From positions 1 to 32,929 of the forward strand of contig JACQOJ010000140.1 in assembly GCA_016202605.1 (NCBI GenBank): a stretch of DNA of 32,929 nt, read 5' to 3'. The DNA comes from Betaproteobacteria bacterium (lineage in GTDB: Bacteria > Pseudomonadota > Gammaproteobacteria > Burkholderiales > SG8-41). A program made the position numbers and the translations under genes. Below are positions 9,188 through 16,975 of this stretch, in pieces. Each line of letters opens with the position of its first letter. The stretch's first letter is position 1. The notes beneath the pieces were generated by a model. The model did no database searches. It was given only the letters and a program-made list of their open reading frames with translations, and was not told the DNA's origin.

Positions 9188-9250
9188 TGTTCGGCTCGCT
9201 CCGGCAATCGCGGTCGCTCAACTATTCAATTGAGTAATTGCTCGTATCGT

Positions 9251-9287
9251 CCCGCATGCGGGCGCTGTGTATCTGTGTTACGGTAAC
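9251..9287. promoter_or_regulatory. Two short palindromes upstream of the ABC importer operon
   Basis: CCCGCATGCGGG (9251-9262) is a perfect 12-base palindrome, and GTTAC-G-GTAAC (9277-9287) is a perfect 5-1-5 dyad, both within 95 bases of the substrate-binding protein start. They might be operators. No known consensus (CysB, PhoB) could be matched. Confidence 0.25.
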
Positions 9288-9345
9288 GCGCGAATGCCCG
9301 TCGCACGACATGAGCGGCGACCAATGTTTTTCGGCAGGAGCGATG

Positions 9346-10191
9346 ATGCTCAGGCGTTTAATCATAGTGCTGTGCGGCGCATTATTTGCGGCTTCGGTGC
9401 CGGCCCAGAACGTGCTGCGGATTTCCGCGATCCCGGATGAAGCGCCCACGGAGCTGCAGCGCAAGTTCTCGAAGGTCGCCACTTACCTGGCGAAAGAGGT
9501 CGGCCTGAAGGTCGAGTACACCGCGGTGACCGATTATGCCGCGGTGGTCGAGGCGCTGGCCGCGAAAAAGGTGGACCTCGCCTGGCTGGGCGGATTCACC
9601 TTCGTGCAGGCGCGGCTGCGCACCGGTAACGCGATCCCCATCGCCCAGCGTCTCGAGGACGAGAAGTTCACCAGCAAATTTATCGCGAACGCCGCTGCGG
9701 GTATCGAGAGCCTTGCCGACTTGAAAGGCAGGACCTTCAGTTTTGGTTCGGTGTCGTCGACCTCCGGCCATCTCATGCCGCGCTATTTTCTCCTCGAGCG
9801 GAAGATCAACCCCGAGAAGGATTTCCGGCGTATTGCGTTTTCCGGAGCGCACGATGCCACCGCGCTTCAGGTCGAATCCGGTAAAGTCGAGGCGGGTGTG
9901 TTGAACGCTTCCGTATGGGACAAGCTGGTCCGGGAGAAAAAAGTCGATACGAAAAAGGTCAGGGTCATCTGGACCACGCCGCCGTACTACGATTACAACT
10001 GGACGGTCCGCGGCGATCTCGATCCGGGGCTCGTGAAGAAGCTCACTGATGCCTTTCTCAAGCTCGATCCGAAAAACCCGGCACACAAGGAGCTGCTCGA
10101 CCTGCAGCGGGCAAGCAGATTCGTCGCCACCAGGGCCGGGAACTACAAGGGCATCGAAGCCGCGGCGCGCTCCGCCGGTTTGCTCAAATAG
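9346..10191 (+). CDS. Periplasmic substrate-binding protein, PhnD type (phosphonate or selenate/oxyanion family)
   Basis: A 281-residue protein with a signal peptide (residues 1-18, ending VPAQN). The ATG at 9346 follows AGGAG (9336-9340) by five bases, so it is preferred over the ATG at 9343 and over earlier in-frame starts. The body is a type II periplasmic-binding fold of the phosphate/phosphite/phosphonate group: DYAAVVEALAAKKVDLAWLGGFTF, SSTSGHLMPRYFLL and the SGAHDATALQVESGKVEAGVLN segment. The ISAIPDEAPTELQRKF start and PPYYDYNWTVRGDLDP segment resemble, from memory, proteins annotated as putative selenate ABC transporter binding proteins (TIGR04553) rather than classical PhnD. It is the first gene of a four-gene importer operon. 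The ligand is not known. Confidence 0.85.
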   Translation: MLRRLIIVLCGALFAASVPAQNVLRISAIPDEAPTELQRKFSKVATYLAKEVGLKVEYTAVTDYAAVVEALAAKKVDLAWLGGFTFVQARLRTGNAIPIAQRLEDEKFTSKFIANAAAGIESLADLKGRTFSFGSVSSTSGHLMPRYFLLERKINPEKDFRRIAFSGAHDATALQVESGKVEAGVLNASVWDKLVREKKVDTKKVRVIWTTPPYYDYNWTVRGDLDPGLVKKLTDAFLKLDPKNPAHKELLDLQRASRFVATRAGNYKGIEAAARSAGLLK

Positions 10192-10245
10192 GCCGCCGCC
10201 GGACACCCGACGCGTCGGTTTGGCGTACGTTGCGGGTGACGTGGC

Positions 10246-11079
10246 ATGCCGACGAGCGATATGACGATCACGCTTGATCGCGTCAGCCTGACGCATCCCA
10301 ACGGCCTGCGGGCCGTGAACGGCATCAGCTGCGGCATCGGCCGCGGCGAGCGCGTCGCGATTATCGGTCCGTCCGGCGCGGGCAAGACCACCCTGCTGCG
10401 CATGATTGCCACGGCGCTCAGGCCCTCGGATGGAACGTTGAGTTTGCTCGACGTCGATCCATGGCGGCTCGATCGGGCCGGGCTGCGGCGCCTGCGCAGC
10501 CGCATCGGCATGGTGCATCAGGCGCCGCCGATTCCGCCGCGACAGCGCGTCGTCACGGCGGTGCTTGCCGGGAAGCTGGGGCAATGGCCGCTGTGGAAAG
10601 CGCTCGCCTCGCTCGTCTATCCGGCCGATATCGGCGGCGCGCAACGGATGCTCGAGCGCATGGAAATCGCCGACAAGCTGTTCGAACGCTGCGATCGCCT
10701 TTCGGGCGGGCAACTGCAGCGCGTGGGGGTGGCGCGCGTCCTCTACCAGCAGGCCGACCTGATCCTCACCGACGAGCCGGTTTCCGCGGTCGACCCCGCC
10801 CTTTCGGACCGCATCATCGGTGAATTGAACCGCGAGGCAATTGCGCGAGGCGTCACGCTTGTCGCGAGCCTGCACGCGGTGGATCTCGCATTGCACTGGT
10901 TTCCGCGCGTGATCGGCATCAGGAACGGCGAGATCGTGTTCGACCTTTCTCCCGTGAAGATCTCGGATGCCATGCTGAAGGACCTCTACGCCAGCGAATC
11001 CGCCGTGGTGCCGACACAGGACAGCCTCCCGGTCGCCGTGCCGGCCGCCGGCATCCGGCGCAGGCCGCTGTGCTCTTGA
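10246..11079 (+). CDS. ABC importer ATPase, PhnC type
   Basis: A 277-residue ATP-binding subunit. Walker A GPSGAGKT is at residues 41-48, the signature LSGGQ at 152-156, and Walker B DLILTDEP at about 171-178; the H-loop histidine is in SLHAVD. This is the PhnC-like group that powers PhnD/PhnE importers. The ATG at 10246 has a GGGTG sequence seven bases upstream; Met6 (10261) is an alternative start. The C-terminal 25 residues are a low-complexity tail beyond the usual domain. It starts 54 bases after the binding-protein gene and ends one base before the first permease gene, so the genes are co-transcribed. Confidence 0.92.
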   Translation: MPTSDMTITLDRVSLTHPNGLRAVNGISCGIGRGERVAIIGPSGAGKTTLLRMIATALRPSDGTLSLLDVDPWRLDRAGLRRLRSRIGMVHQAPPIPPRQRVVTAVLAGKLGQWPLWKALASLVYPADIGGAQRMLERMEIADKLFERCDRLSGGQLQRVGVARVLYQQADLILTDEPVSAVDPALSDRIIGELNREAIARGVTLVASLHAVDLALHWFPRVIGIRNGEIVFDLSPVKISDAMLKDLYASESAVVPTQDSLPVAVPAAGIRRRPLCS

Positions 11080-11080
11080 G

Positions 11081-11929
11081 ATGAGTGAGGAGTCGCGGGT
11101 GAGGGGCGAAGGGCATGCCATCCGCGATCCCGCCGCGATGCCGCGGCTTGCGCTCGCGTTGTTGATCATCGCTTTGCTGTGGCCCGGGTTCAGGCTGACC
11201 GAATTCGATCTCGGGGTGCTGCTCGATCCCCGCAACCGCGAGACCATGGGGCGGTTCGTGGCGACGTTTTTCCCGCTCGCGACGTCGCATGAATTTCTGC
11301 AACTGGTCCTCAAATCGACGCTCGAGACCCTCGCCATCGCCACGGCCGGCATGGCGCTCGCCATGCTCGTCGCCGCGCCCCTGTCGCTCGCCGTTTCGCG
11401 CAGCCTTTCCATGTCGCGGGTCGGGCCGGGTCCGGGGCGCCTCGCGGGCACGGCGGCGCGGCTGCCGGCGCGCTTCGTGCTGATGTTTTTCCGCAGCATT
11501 CCGGAAATCGTCTGGGCATTGCTGTTCGTGCGGGCCGTGGGGCTGGGTCCGGCCGCCGGCGTGCTGGCGATCGGCGTCACCTACGGCGGCATGCTGGGCA
11601 AGGTTTATTCCGAGATCCTGGAATCAAATGACACACGCCCGGCCGTTGCATTGCTGGAATCGGGCGGCGGACGGCTTGGCGCGTTTTTCTACGGCATGTT
11701 CCCCGTGGCGCTGCCCGAGCTTGTTTCCTACACCGTGTATCGGTGGGAATGCGCGGTGCGCGCGTCGGTGATCATGGGCTTCGTCGGGGCCGGAGGTCTC
11801 GGGCAGCAAATGGAGCTTTCGATGCGCATGCTGAACGGAGGCGAGGTGAGCACCATATTGCTGACATTCCTGCTTCTCGTCGTGCTGGCCGACGCGGTCA
11901 GCGCTCTCTTGCGCCGGATCACGCAATGA
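11081..11929 (+). CDS. ABC importer permease, PhnE type (first copy)
   Basis: A 282-residue inner-membrane permease with about six hydrophobic segments. The cytoplasmic coupling (EAA-like) motif is visible as LLESGGGRLGAFFYGMFP near residues 190-210, followed by FVGAGGLGQ, which is shared with PhnE. The ATG lies one base after the ATPase stop, indicating translational coupling. The N-terminal 20 residues before the first membrane segment are variable, and Met20 (11138) is an alternative start. It pairs with the related permease that follows, giving a heterodimeric channel. Confidence 0.9.
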   Translation: MSEESRVRGEGHAIRDPAAMPRLALALLIIALLWPGFRLTEFDLGVLLDPRNRETMGRFVATFFPLATSHEFLQLVLKSTLETLAIATAGMALAMLVAAPLSLAVSRSLSMSRVGPGPGRLAGTAARLPARFVLMFFRSIPEIVWALLFVRAVGLGPAAGVLAIGVTYGGMLGKVYSEILESNDTRPAVALLESGGGRLGAFFYGMFPVALPELVSYTVYRWECAVRASVIMGFVGAGGLGQQMELSMRMLNGGEVSTILLTFLLLVVLADAVSALLRRITQ

Positions 11930-12687
11930 AAGTCGCGCACTGGCTGGTCATTGTCGCCGCGGTAGCAGTGATCTGGACGAGCTTCGCGTATCTGTCGCTT
12001 GATCTTGGACAGCTGCTTTCGGCCGAAGCGCAAACACAGATGTGGAAATACACGGCGTCGTTTTTCCCGCCGGATCTGTCGCTCGACTATCTCACGCGCA
12101 TCGGCGAGGGCACGCTCGAAACGATCGCGATCTCCGCGATCGGCACGGCGGTCGCCGCGCTTCTCGGATTGCTGATCGCGCTGCCGGCCGCCGGCCGGTT
12201 CGGCATCGTCGCGCGCACGATCGCGCGGCTGCTGCCCAATTTCCTGCGGTCCATCCCCGAGTTGGTGTGGGCGGCGCTGATGGTGATGGCAGCGGGGCTG
12301 GGGCCCCTGGCCGGTACGCTCGCATTGGCCTTGCATACCGCAGGCGTGATCGGACGGCTGTTCGCCGAATCGCTCGAAAACACGCCGCCCGAACCGGCCA
12401 TGGCGTTACGGCTCGGCGGAAGCGGACCTGCGCTCGCGTTTCTCTACGGAACCATGCCCAATGTCCTGCCGCAACTCGTGGCCTATGCACTCTACCGCTG
12501 GGAGATCAATATCCGCATGGCGGCGATACTCGGAGTGGTGGGCGCCGGTGGCCTGGGACAGATGCTCTACGTCAGCCTGTCTCTGTTCCAGCAACCGCAG
12601 GCGCTGACCGTCATCATCGCAATGTTGGTGCTCGTCGCGCTGGTGGACGGTGCGAGCGCCTGGCTGCGCGACCGGCTGGTCCGCTGA
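11926..12687 (+). CDS. ABC importer permease, PhnE type (second copy)
   Basis: A 253-residue permease starting MKVAHWLVIVAAV. Its ATG overlaps the stop of the previous permease (ATGA), so an apparent longer frame beginning at 11743 inside that gene is rejected. It shares with its neighbour the STLETIAI/GTLETIAI-like membrane segment, FLRSIPELVWAAL, the coupling segment LRLGGSGPALAFLYGTMP and VGAGGLGQ, so the two arose by duplication. It ends three bases from the stop of the converging cysB-type gene. Confidence 0.92.
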   Translation: MKVAHWLVIVAAVAVIWTSFAYLSLDLGQLLSAEAQTQMWKYTASFFPPDLSLDYLTRIGEGTLETIAISAIGTAVAALLGLLIALPAAGRFGIVARTIARLLPNFLRSIPELVWAALMVMAAGLGPLAGTLALALHTAGVIGRLFAESLENTPPEPAMALRLGGSGPALAFLYGTMPNVLPQLVAYALYRWEINIRMAAILGVVGAGGLGQMLYVSLSLFQQPQALTVIIAMLVLVALVDGASAWLRDRLVR

Positions 12688-12690
12688 CGC

Positions 12691-13632
12691 TTACAGCTCG
12701 TAGTCGGATCCTTCCCCGCGCATCGTCGCGTCGACGACGCGGCGCGTGAGATGCGGCGCGAACATTTCGATGAACTCGTAGACATATCCGCGCAGGTAGG
12801 CATGGCGCCGGATGCCGATATGCGTGGTGCTGGGATCGAAGAGGTGGCTCGCATCGATCAGGCGCAACCCGAAATCGCGCGCGGGGTCGAATGCCATCTT
12901 CGCGAGAATGCCGATGCCCAGACCGAGCTCGACGTAAGCCTTGATGACGTCGGCGTCGATGGCGGTCAACGCGACGTTGGGCCTGATTCCCCGTGCATCG
13001 AACGCCCGTTTGATCGGGGAGTCGCCGCTGAAGGCAAAATCGTAAGTGACGACCGGATAGCGCGCGATCAGCTCGAGGGTGATCCGGGGCTCCGCAAGCA
13101 GCGGATGCCTGAGCGGGGTGATGACACACCGGTTCCACTGGTAGCACGGGAGCGTCACGAGCTCCTGATAGTGCTCGTACGCTTCGGTAACGATCGCGAT
13201 GTCCGCCTCCCCGGAACGCATCAACTCCGCTATCTGGTGGGGACTTCCTTCCCGCAGCGATAAACGCACCTTGGGGAACCGCTGGATGAAGCGCTGAATC
13301 ACCGGCGGCAGGGCGTAGCGCGCCTGGGTGTGGGTGGTCGCGATGGCGAGGGCGCCGCTGTCCTCCGCCCCGAACTCGCGCCCCACCTGCTTCAGGTTCT
13401 CGGTGTCCTTCAGAATGCGCCCGGCGATGTCCAGGATGATGCGGCCCGGTTCGGTGACATCGACGACCCGCTTGCCATTGCGCACCAGGATCTCGACGCC
13501 GAGCTCGTCTTCGAGCAACCGGATCTGTTTGCTGATTCCCGGCTGGGAGGTATAGAGCGCCGCGGCGGCCTCGGACAAATTCAAGCCACGCTTGGCGACT
13601 TCGCACAGATACCTTAACTGCTGTAACTTCAT
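12691..13632 (-). CDS. cysB: CysB-family LysR-type transcriptional regulator
   Basis: A 313-residue regulator. An N-terminal winged helix-turn-helix (about residues 18-45, LNLSEAAAALYTSQPGISKQIRLLEDELG) is followed by a periplasmic-binding-like effector domain. ATTHTQARYALP is the hallmark ligand loop of CysB/Cbl proteins, which in enterobacteria binds N-acetylserine or sulfate-type ligands. The start is the ATG at 13632 (MKLQQLRYLCEV), with AGGT upstream; the frame runs on to a TTG at 13653. It is divergent from the sulfite reductase gene across a 111-base AT-rich region, the classic layout for a LysR regulator and its target. The orthologue could equally be called Cbl, but gene order favours CysB. 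Confidence 0.9.
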   Translation of the reverse strand: MKLQQLRYLCEVAKRGLNLSEAAAALYTSQPGISKQIRLLEDELGVEILVRNGKRVVDVTEPGRIILDIAGRILKDTENLKQVGREFGAEDSGALAIATTHTQARYALPPVIQRFIQRFPKVRLSLREGSPHQIAELMRSGEADIAIVTEAYEHYQELVTLPCYQWNRCVITPLRHPLLAEPRITLELIARYPVVTYDFAFSGDSPIKRAFDARGIRPNVALTAIDADVIKAYVELGLGIGILAKMAFDPARDFGLRLIDASHLFDPSTTHIGIRRHAYLRGYVYEFIEMFAPHLTRRVVDATMRGEGSDYEL

Positions 13633-13651
13633 GGAGTTACCTGCAAATAAC

Positions 13652-13711
13652 AATTAGTGCTTAAATTCTAACACAATATTCTTTTGGAACATAACAGCCT
13701 CTTGCTACGAT
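13652..13711 (+). promoter_or_regulatory. CysB-controlled divergent regulatory region with a candidate reductase promoter
   Basis: The AT-rich gap holds TTGGAA (13684-13689) and TACGAT (13706-13711) separated by 16 bases, a plausible promoter for the reductase, which would start near 13718. Just upstream, TTAG...CTAA arms (about 13655-13672) form a T-N-A type dyad such as LysR regulators bind. Assigning it to CysB rests on the flanking gene, not on a matched consensus. Confidence 0.45.
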
Positions 13712-13743
13712 GCGATTCAACCACTTAATGAAACGGCATTGCA

Positions 13744-15444
13744 GTGTACGTCTACGATCACATCGATCAGCGGCTGGTGGATGAACGGGTCGCCCAGTAC
13801 CGCGACCAGACCCGCCGATTCCTGGCGGGAGAGCTCACGGACGAGGACTTCAAGCCGCTGCGGCTGCAGAACGGACTGTATCTGCAGCGGCACGCGCCGA
13901 TGCTGCGCGTCGCCATCCCGTACGGAGAACTTGCCTCGCGGCAACTACGCGCGCTCGCGCACATTGCGCGCACTTACGATCGTGGATACGGTCATTTCAG
14001 CACGCGCCAGAACCTGCAGTTCAACTGGCCGCGGCTGGAGGATGTGCCGGACATTCTGGCGGAGCTGGCCACGGTGCAGATGCACGCGATCCAGACCAGC
14101 GGCAACTGCATTCGCAACATCACCACCGACCATTACGCGGGGACCGCGCCCGACGAGATCGTCGATCCGCGCGTCTATTGCGAAATACTGCGCGAGTGGT
14201 CGACGTTCCATCCCGAGTTCGCGTACCTGCCGCGGAAGTTCAAGATCGCGGTAAACGGCGCACGCGCCGACCGCGCCGCCACGCGTTTTCACGACATCGG
14301 ATTGCACGCGGTGCGCGCGGCGGACGGCAGCGTCGGATTCCGGGTGCTGGTGGGCGGCGGCATGGGACGCACGCCGCTGCTCGCCCCGGTGATCCGGGAG
14401 TTCCTGCCGTGGCAGCACTTCCTGACCTACATGGAAGCCATTCTGCGCGTCTACAACCGCTACGGCCGGCGCGACAACCTTTACCGGGCGCGCATCAAGA
14501 TTCTCGTGAAGGAGCGCACCCCGGAGCGTTTCCGCGAGGAAGTCGAAGCCGAGTGGGAGCATATGAAGGACGGACCCGCGACGCTCACCCGTGAGGAAGT
14601 CGAGCGGGTGGCGCAGCGGTTCACACGGCCCGACTACGAGCCGCTCTCCGCGGGCGATACCGGTTTTGAGCGCCGGCGCCAGACGCACCGCGCTTTTGCG
14701 CGCTGGGTGGAACGCAATGTCGCCGCTCATCGGGTGCCGGGGTATGCCGCGGTGACGCTGACCCTCAAGACGACCGGCGTTCCCCCGGGAGACGCGACGG
14801 CGGAACAGATGGACGCGGTTGCCGACCTGGCCGATCGCTACGGCTTCGGGGAACTGCGCGTGACCCATGAGCAGAATCTGCTGCTGCCGGACGTGCGCCG
14901 GAGCGATCTCTTCGCGCTGTGGGAGCGCGCGCGCGAACTGGGATTCGCGACGCCCAACCTCGGGCTGCTCACCAACATCATCTCCTGCCCGGGGGGCGAC
15001 TTCTGTTCGCTTGCCAACGCCAAGTCGATCCCCGTGGCCGAAGCGATCCAGCGGCGTTTCGACGACCTCGATTACCTGCACGACATCGGGGAACTCGATC
15101 TCAATATCTCGGGCTGCATGAATTCCTGCGGCCACCATCATGCCGGCCATATCGGCATTCTCGGCGTCGACAAGCAGGGCGCGGAGTTCTATCAGATCTC
15201 GATCGGCGGCAACCAGGGCAACGACGCCTCGATCGGCAAGGTGATCGGGCCCTCGGTCGCGCAGGACGAGGTGCCCGGCGTTATCGAAAAATTGATCGAA
15301 ACCTACATCGCGTTGCGCGACAGCGAGCACGAGCGTTTCGTCGATACCGTGCGGCGCGTGGGACTCGAACCTTTCAAGGAAGCTGTTTATGACGACGCTC
15401 ATCAGGATGCGGCAGGTCGTACAAGACAACTGGCGGTTGCTTGA
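13744..15444 (+). CDS. cysI: Siroheme-[4Fe-4S] sulfite (or nitrite) reductase, hemoprotein subunit
   Basis: A 566-residue protein starting with GTG. It has two ferredoxin-like half-domains and two siroheme/4Fe-4S domains; the cluster ligands are Cys415-x5-Cys421 and Cys458-x3-Cys462, matching the family pattern. TRQNLQFNWP and TSGNCIRN are substrate/siroheme-side motifs of the first half. It reduces sulfite to sulfide (or nitrite to ammonia) in the cytosol. Sulfite is preferred because the CysB-type regulator is divergent and DUF934 follows, the usual betaproteobacterial sulfur-assimilation set. No CysJ-like flavoprotein is adjacent, so electrons probably come from ferredoxin or another donor. 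The last 18 codons overlap the next gene. Confidence 0.93.
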   Translation: MYVYDHIDQRLVDERVAQYRDQTRRFLAGELTDEDFKPLRLQNGLYLQRHAPMLRVAIPYGELASRQLRALAHIARTYDRGYGHFSTRQNLQFNWPRLEDVPDILAELATVQMHAIQTSGNCIRNITTDHYAGTAPDEIVDPRVYCEILREWSTFHPEFAYLPRKFKIAVNGARADRAATRFHDIGLHAVRAADGSVGFRVLVGGGMGRTPLLAPVIREFLPWQHFLTYMEAILRVYNRYGRRDNLYRARIKILVKERTPERFREEVEAEWEHMKDGPATLTREEVERVAQRFTRPDYEPLSAGDTGFERRRQTHRAFARWVERNVAAHRVPGYAAVTLTLKTTGVPPGDATAEQMDAVADLADRYGFGELRVTHEQNLLLPDVRRSDLFALWERARELGFATPNLGLLTNIISCPGGDFCSLANAKSIPVAEAIQRRFDDLDYLHDIGELDLNISGCMNSCGHHHAGHIGILGVDKQGAEFYQISIGGNQGNDASIGKVIGPSVAQDEVPGVIEKLIETYIALRDSEHERFVDTVRRVGLEPFKEAVYDDAHQDAAGRTRQLAVA

Positions 15445-15925
15445 TCCCGCGGCGGACGGGGCGCTGCCCCCGGTTCCGCGGGAAGACGGCGATGTGATCG
15501 TCCCGCTCGCGTTGTGGCGGCGCGAGCGGGAGAAGCTCGTTGCACGCAACGGGCGCCTCGGCGTCCGGCTCGACGCGCACGAGGGACCGGAGGAAATCGC
15601 CGACGATATTGCACGATTCGAGGTCATCGCCGTCCATTTTCCCAAGTTCACCGACGGGCGCGGCTACTCCACCGCACGGCTCCTGCGCGACCGCTATGGA
15701 TACAAGGGCGAACTGCGCGCGATCGGCGACGTGCAGCGCGATCAGTTGCTCTATCTCTCGCGCTGCGGTTTCGACGCCTTCGCCCTCAAGGAAGGGCGTG
15801 ACGCCGAGGCCGCGCTCGGCGCGTTTTCCGATTTCAGCGAGGCCTATCAGTCATCGGTCGAGCGCCCGCTGCCGCTGTTCCGGCGCCGCTTCACAAACGC
15901 GCCGGAAGGCATGGAGTGGTCTTGA
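15389..15925 (+). CDS. DUF934 family protein linked to sulfite reduction
   Basis: A 178-residue DUF934 protein (often annotated only as an oxidoreductase). FPKFTDGRGYSTARLLRDRYGYKGELRAIGDV is the core family signature. The ATG at 15389 has AAGGA eight bases upstream; Met7 (15407) is possible. It overlaps the reductase gene by 56 bases in another frame, so translation is probably coupled. Members almost always follow cysI-like genes in Betaproteobacteria, which suggests a role in sulfite reduction, but the biochemical activity is not established. The family's usual downstream genes cysH and cysDN are absent here. Confidence 0.88.
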   Translation: MTTLIRMRQVVQDNWRLLDPAADGALPPVPREDGDVIVPLALWRREREKLVARNGRLGVRLDAHEGPEEIADDIARFEVIAVHFPKFTDGRGYSTARLLRDRYGYKGELRAIGDVQRDQLLYLSRCGFDAFALKEGRDAEAALGAFSDFSEAYQSSVERPLPLFRRRFTNAPEGMEWS

Positions 15926-15957
15926 TGAGCGTCGTGAAAATTCCTGACTCCGGTCAA

Positions 15958-15998
15958 CCCTCACCCCCGCCGCTCGCCCGCCCTGCGGGAGAGGGGAG
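15958..15998. repeat. REP-like CCCTC/GAGGG intergenic repeat
   Basis: The stretch begins CCCTCACCCC and ends GGGAGAGGGGAG, with imperfectly complementary ends around a GC-rich middle. It resembles the widely dispersed CCCTCACCC...GGGAGAGGG repetitive palindromes of Proteobacteria. It lies between DUF934 and SUMT. Confidence 0.5.
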
Positions 15999-16005
15999 AT
16001 TCGTG

Positions 16006-16032
16006 GTGCAAATGATCATCAACCATTTGCAC
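16006..16032 (+). promoter_or_regulatory. Stem-loop immediately before the SUMT ribosome-binding site
   Basis: Nine-base perfect arms (16006-16014 GTGCAAATG and 16024-16032) with a nine-base loop end directly against GAGG (16033-16036), the likely Shine-Dalgarno of the SUMT start at 16045. It could modulate translation or mRNA stability. No T-run follows, so it is not a terminator. Confidence 0.4.
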
Positions 16033-16044
16033 GAGGCTCAATAG

Positions 16045-16809
16045 ATGGCCCGCAAAATCGGCACCGTCCATCTTGTTGGCGCGGGTCCCGGCGCGCCCGA
16101 CCTCCTTACGCTGCGCGCGGCGGCGGTGCTGCGCCGCGCCGACATCGTGTTCTACGACGCGCTCGTGCACCCCGATACGCTCGCCCTCGCGCAGCGTGCT
16201 GCGAAAATCGCCGTCGGCAAGCGCTGCGGGCGGCACTCCACGGCCCAGCGCTTCATCAACAAGCGGCTGGTGGACGCCGCGGCGAGCCACCGCACGGTCG
16301 TGCGGTTGAAGGGCGGCGATCCGTTGCTGTTCGGGCGCGCGCAGGAGGAGATCGCGGCACTCAAGGCCGCAGGCGTGCCTTTCGAGGTGGTGCCCGGCGT
16401 GACCGCGGCGCTCGCCGCGAGTGCCGGGCTCGGCGTCTCGCTCACGCAGCGCGGTTGCGCGCGCAGCGTCGCATTGGTCACCGCGCGCGTCGGTAAAGGC
16501 GAGCGCGAGAACAACTGGGTGCGCAGCGCCGCTGGCGCCGACACCGCCGTCATCTACATGGGCATCGGCCAGTCGGCCGGGATCGCCCGCGAACTCATCG
16601 CGGCGGGCGTTGCGCCCGACACGCCGGCGGTGGTCGTGGAGAATGCCTCGCTGCCGGATGCGCGCCACGCGCGCCTCACGGTCGCGGAGTTGCCGCGCGC
16701 GGCCACGCTCGGAATCGAGGGTCCCGCGGTAATCATGCTGGGCGAGGTTTTCGCCTCCGTGGCACAGACCGCCGTCGCATCGGTGCCGCCGCTCGCGGCC
16801 ATGGCCTGA
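16045..16809 (+). CDS. cobA: Uroporphyrinogen-III C-methyltransferase (SUMT)
   Basis: A 254-residue SAM-dependent methyltransferase that methylates uroporphyrinogen III at C2 and C7 to precorrin-2, the entry to siroheme. The N-terminal VGAGPGAPDLLTL (residues 11-23), VRLKGGDPLLFGR and the VPGVTAALAASAGLG segment are the diagnostic motifs. It corresponds to the C-terminal half of CysG; the dehydrogenase/chelatase half is not here and must be elsewhere. Position after the siroheme-dependent reductase and DUF934 supports a role in siroheme supply. GAGG eight bases before the ATG is the ribosome-binding site. Confidence 0.95.
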   Translation: MARKIGTVHLVGAGPGAPDLLTLRAAAVLRRADIVFYDALVHPDTLALAQRAAKIAVGKRCGRHSTAQRFINKRLVDAAASHRTVVRLKGGDPLLFGRAQEEIAALKAAGVPFEVVPGVTAALAASAGLGVSLTQRGCARSVALVTARVGKGERENNWVRSAAGADTAVIYMGIGQSAGIARELIAAGVAPDTPAVVVENASLPDARHARLTVAELPRAATLGIEGPAVIMLGEVFASVAQTAVASVPPLAAMA

Positions 16810-16920
16810 GGTCGCCCGGAAACCGTGAGCCGGCACCCCGCCCGCATGCGCTGCGCCGCGTTGCCCCGGGTCACGCCGGGCGGCATATTGGGAACGGAAC
16901 CCCCCGCGATCGGACGCTTC

Positions 16921-16950
16921 TAGCTCAACTGGGCAAAAGCACGCTACAAT
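16921..16950 (+). promoter_or_regulatory. Candidate promoter for ribF
   Basis: TACAAT (16945-16950) is a good -10 box; the best -35, TAGCTC (16921-16926), is weak with an 18-base spacer. The start point would be near 16957, about 19 bases before the ribF ATG. The rest of the 166-base gap after SUMT (16810-16920) shows nothing recognisable. Confidence 0.4.
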
Positions 16951-16975
16951 TCAAGCTTTTACGCAGCTTGGTTGT

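Noticed and set aside
9382-11580. 732-codon minus-strand frame opposite the ABC importer genes
   Set aside because: It overlaps three well-supported genes completely and shows no family signature.
11743-11925. Longer start for the second permease inside the first permease gene
   Set aside because: The ATGA overlap at 11926 gives the natural N-terminal membrane segment; the extension is out-of-frame permease DNA.
13945-15651. 568-codon minus-strand frame opposite the sulfite reductase
   Set aside because: Antisense to a gene with intact cluster ligands; composition typical of a GC-driven shadow.
16915-16945. tRNA-like D-arm sequence (TAGCTCAACTGGGC)
   Set aside because: No acceptor, anticodon or T arm can be formed around it; it is more likely part of the ribF promoter region.
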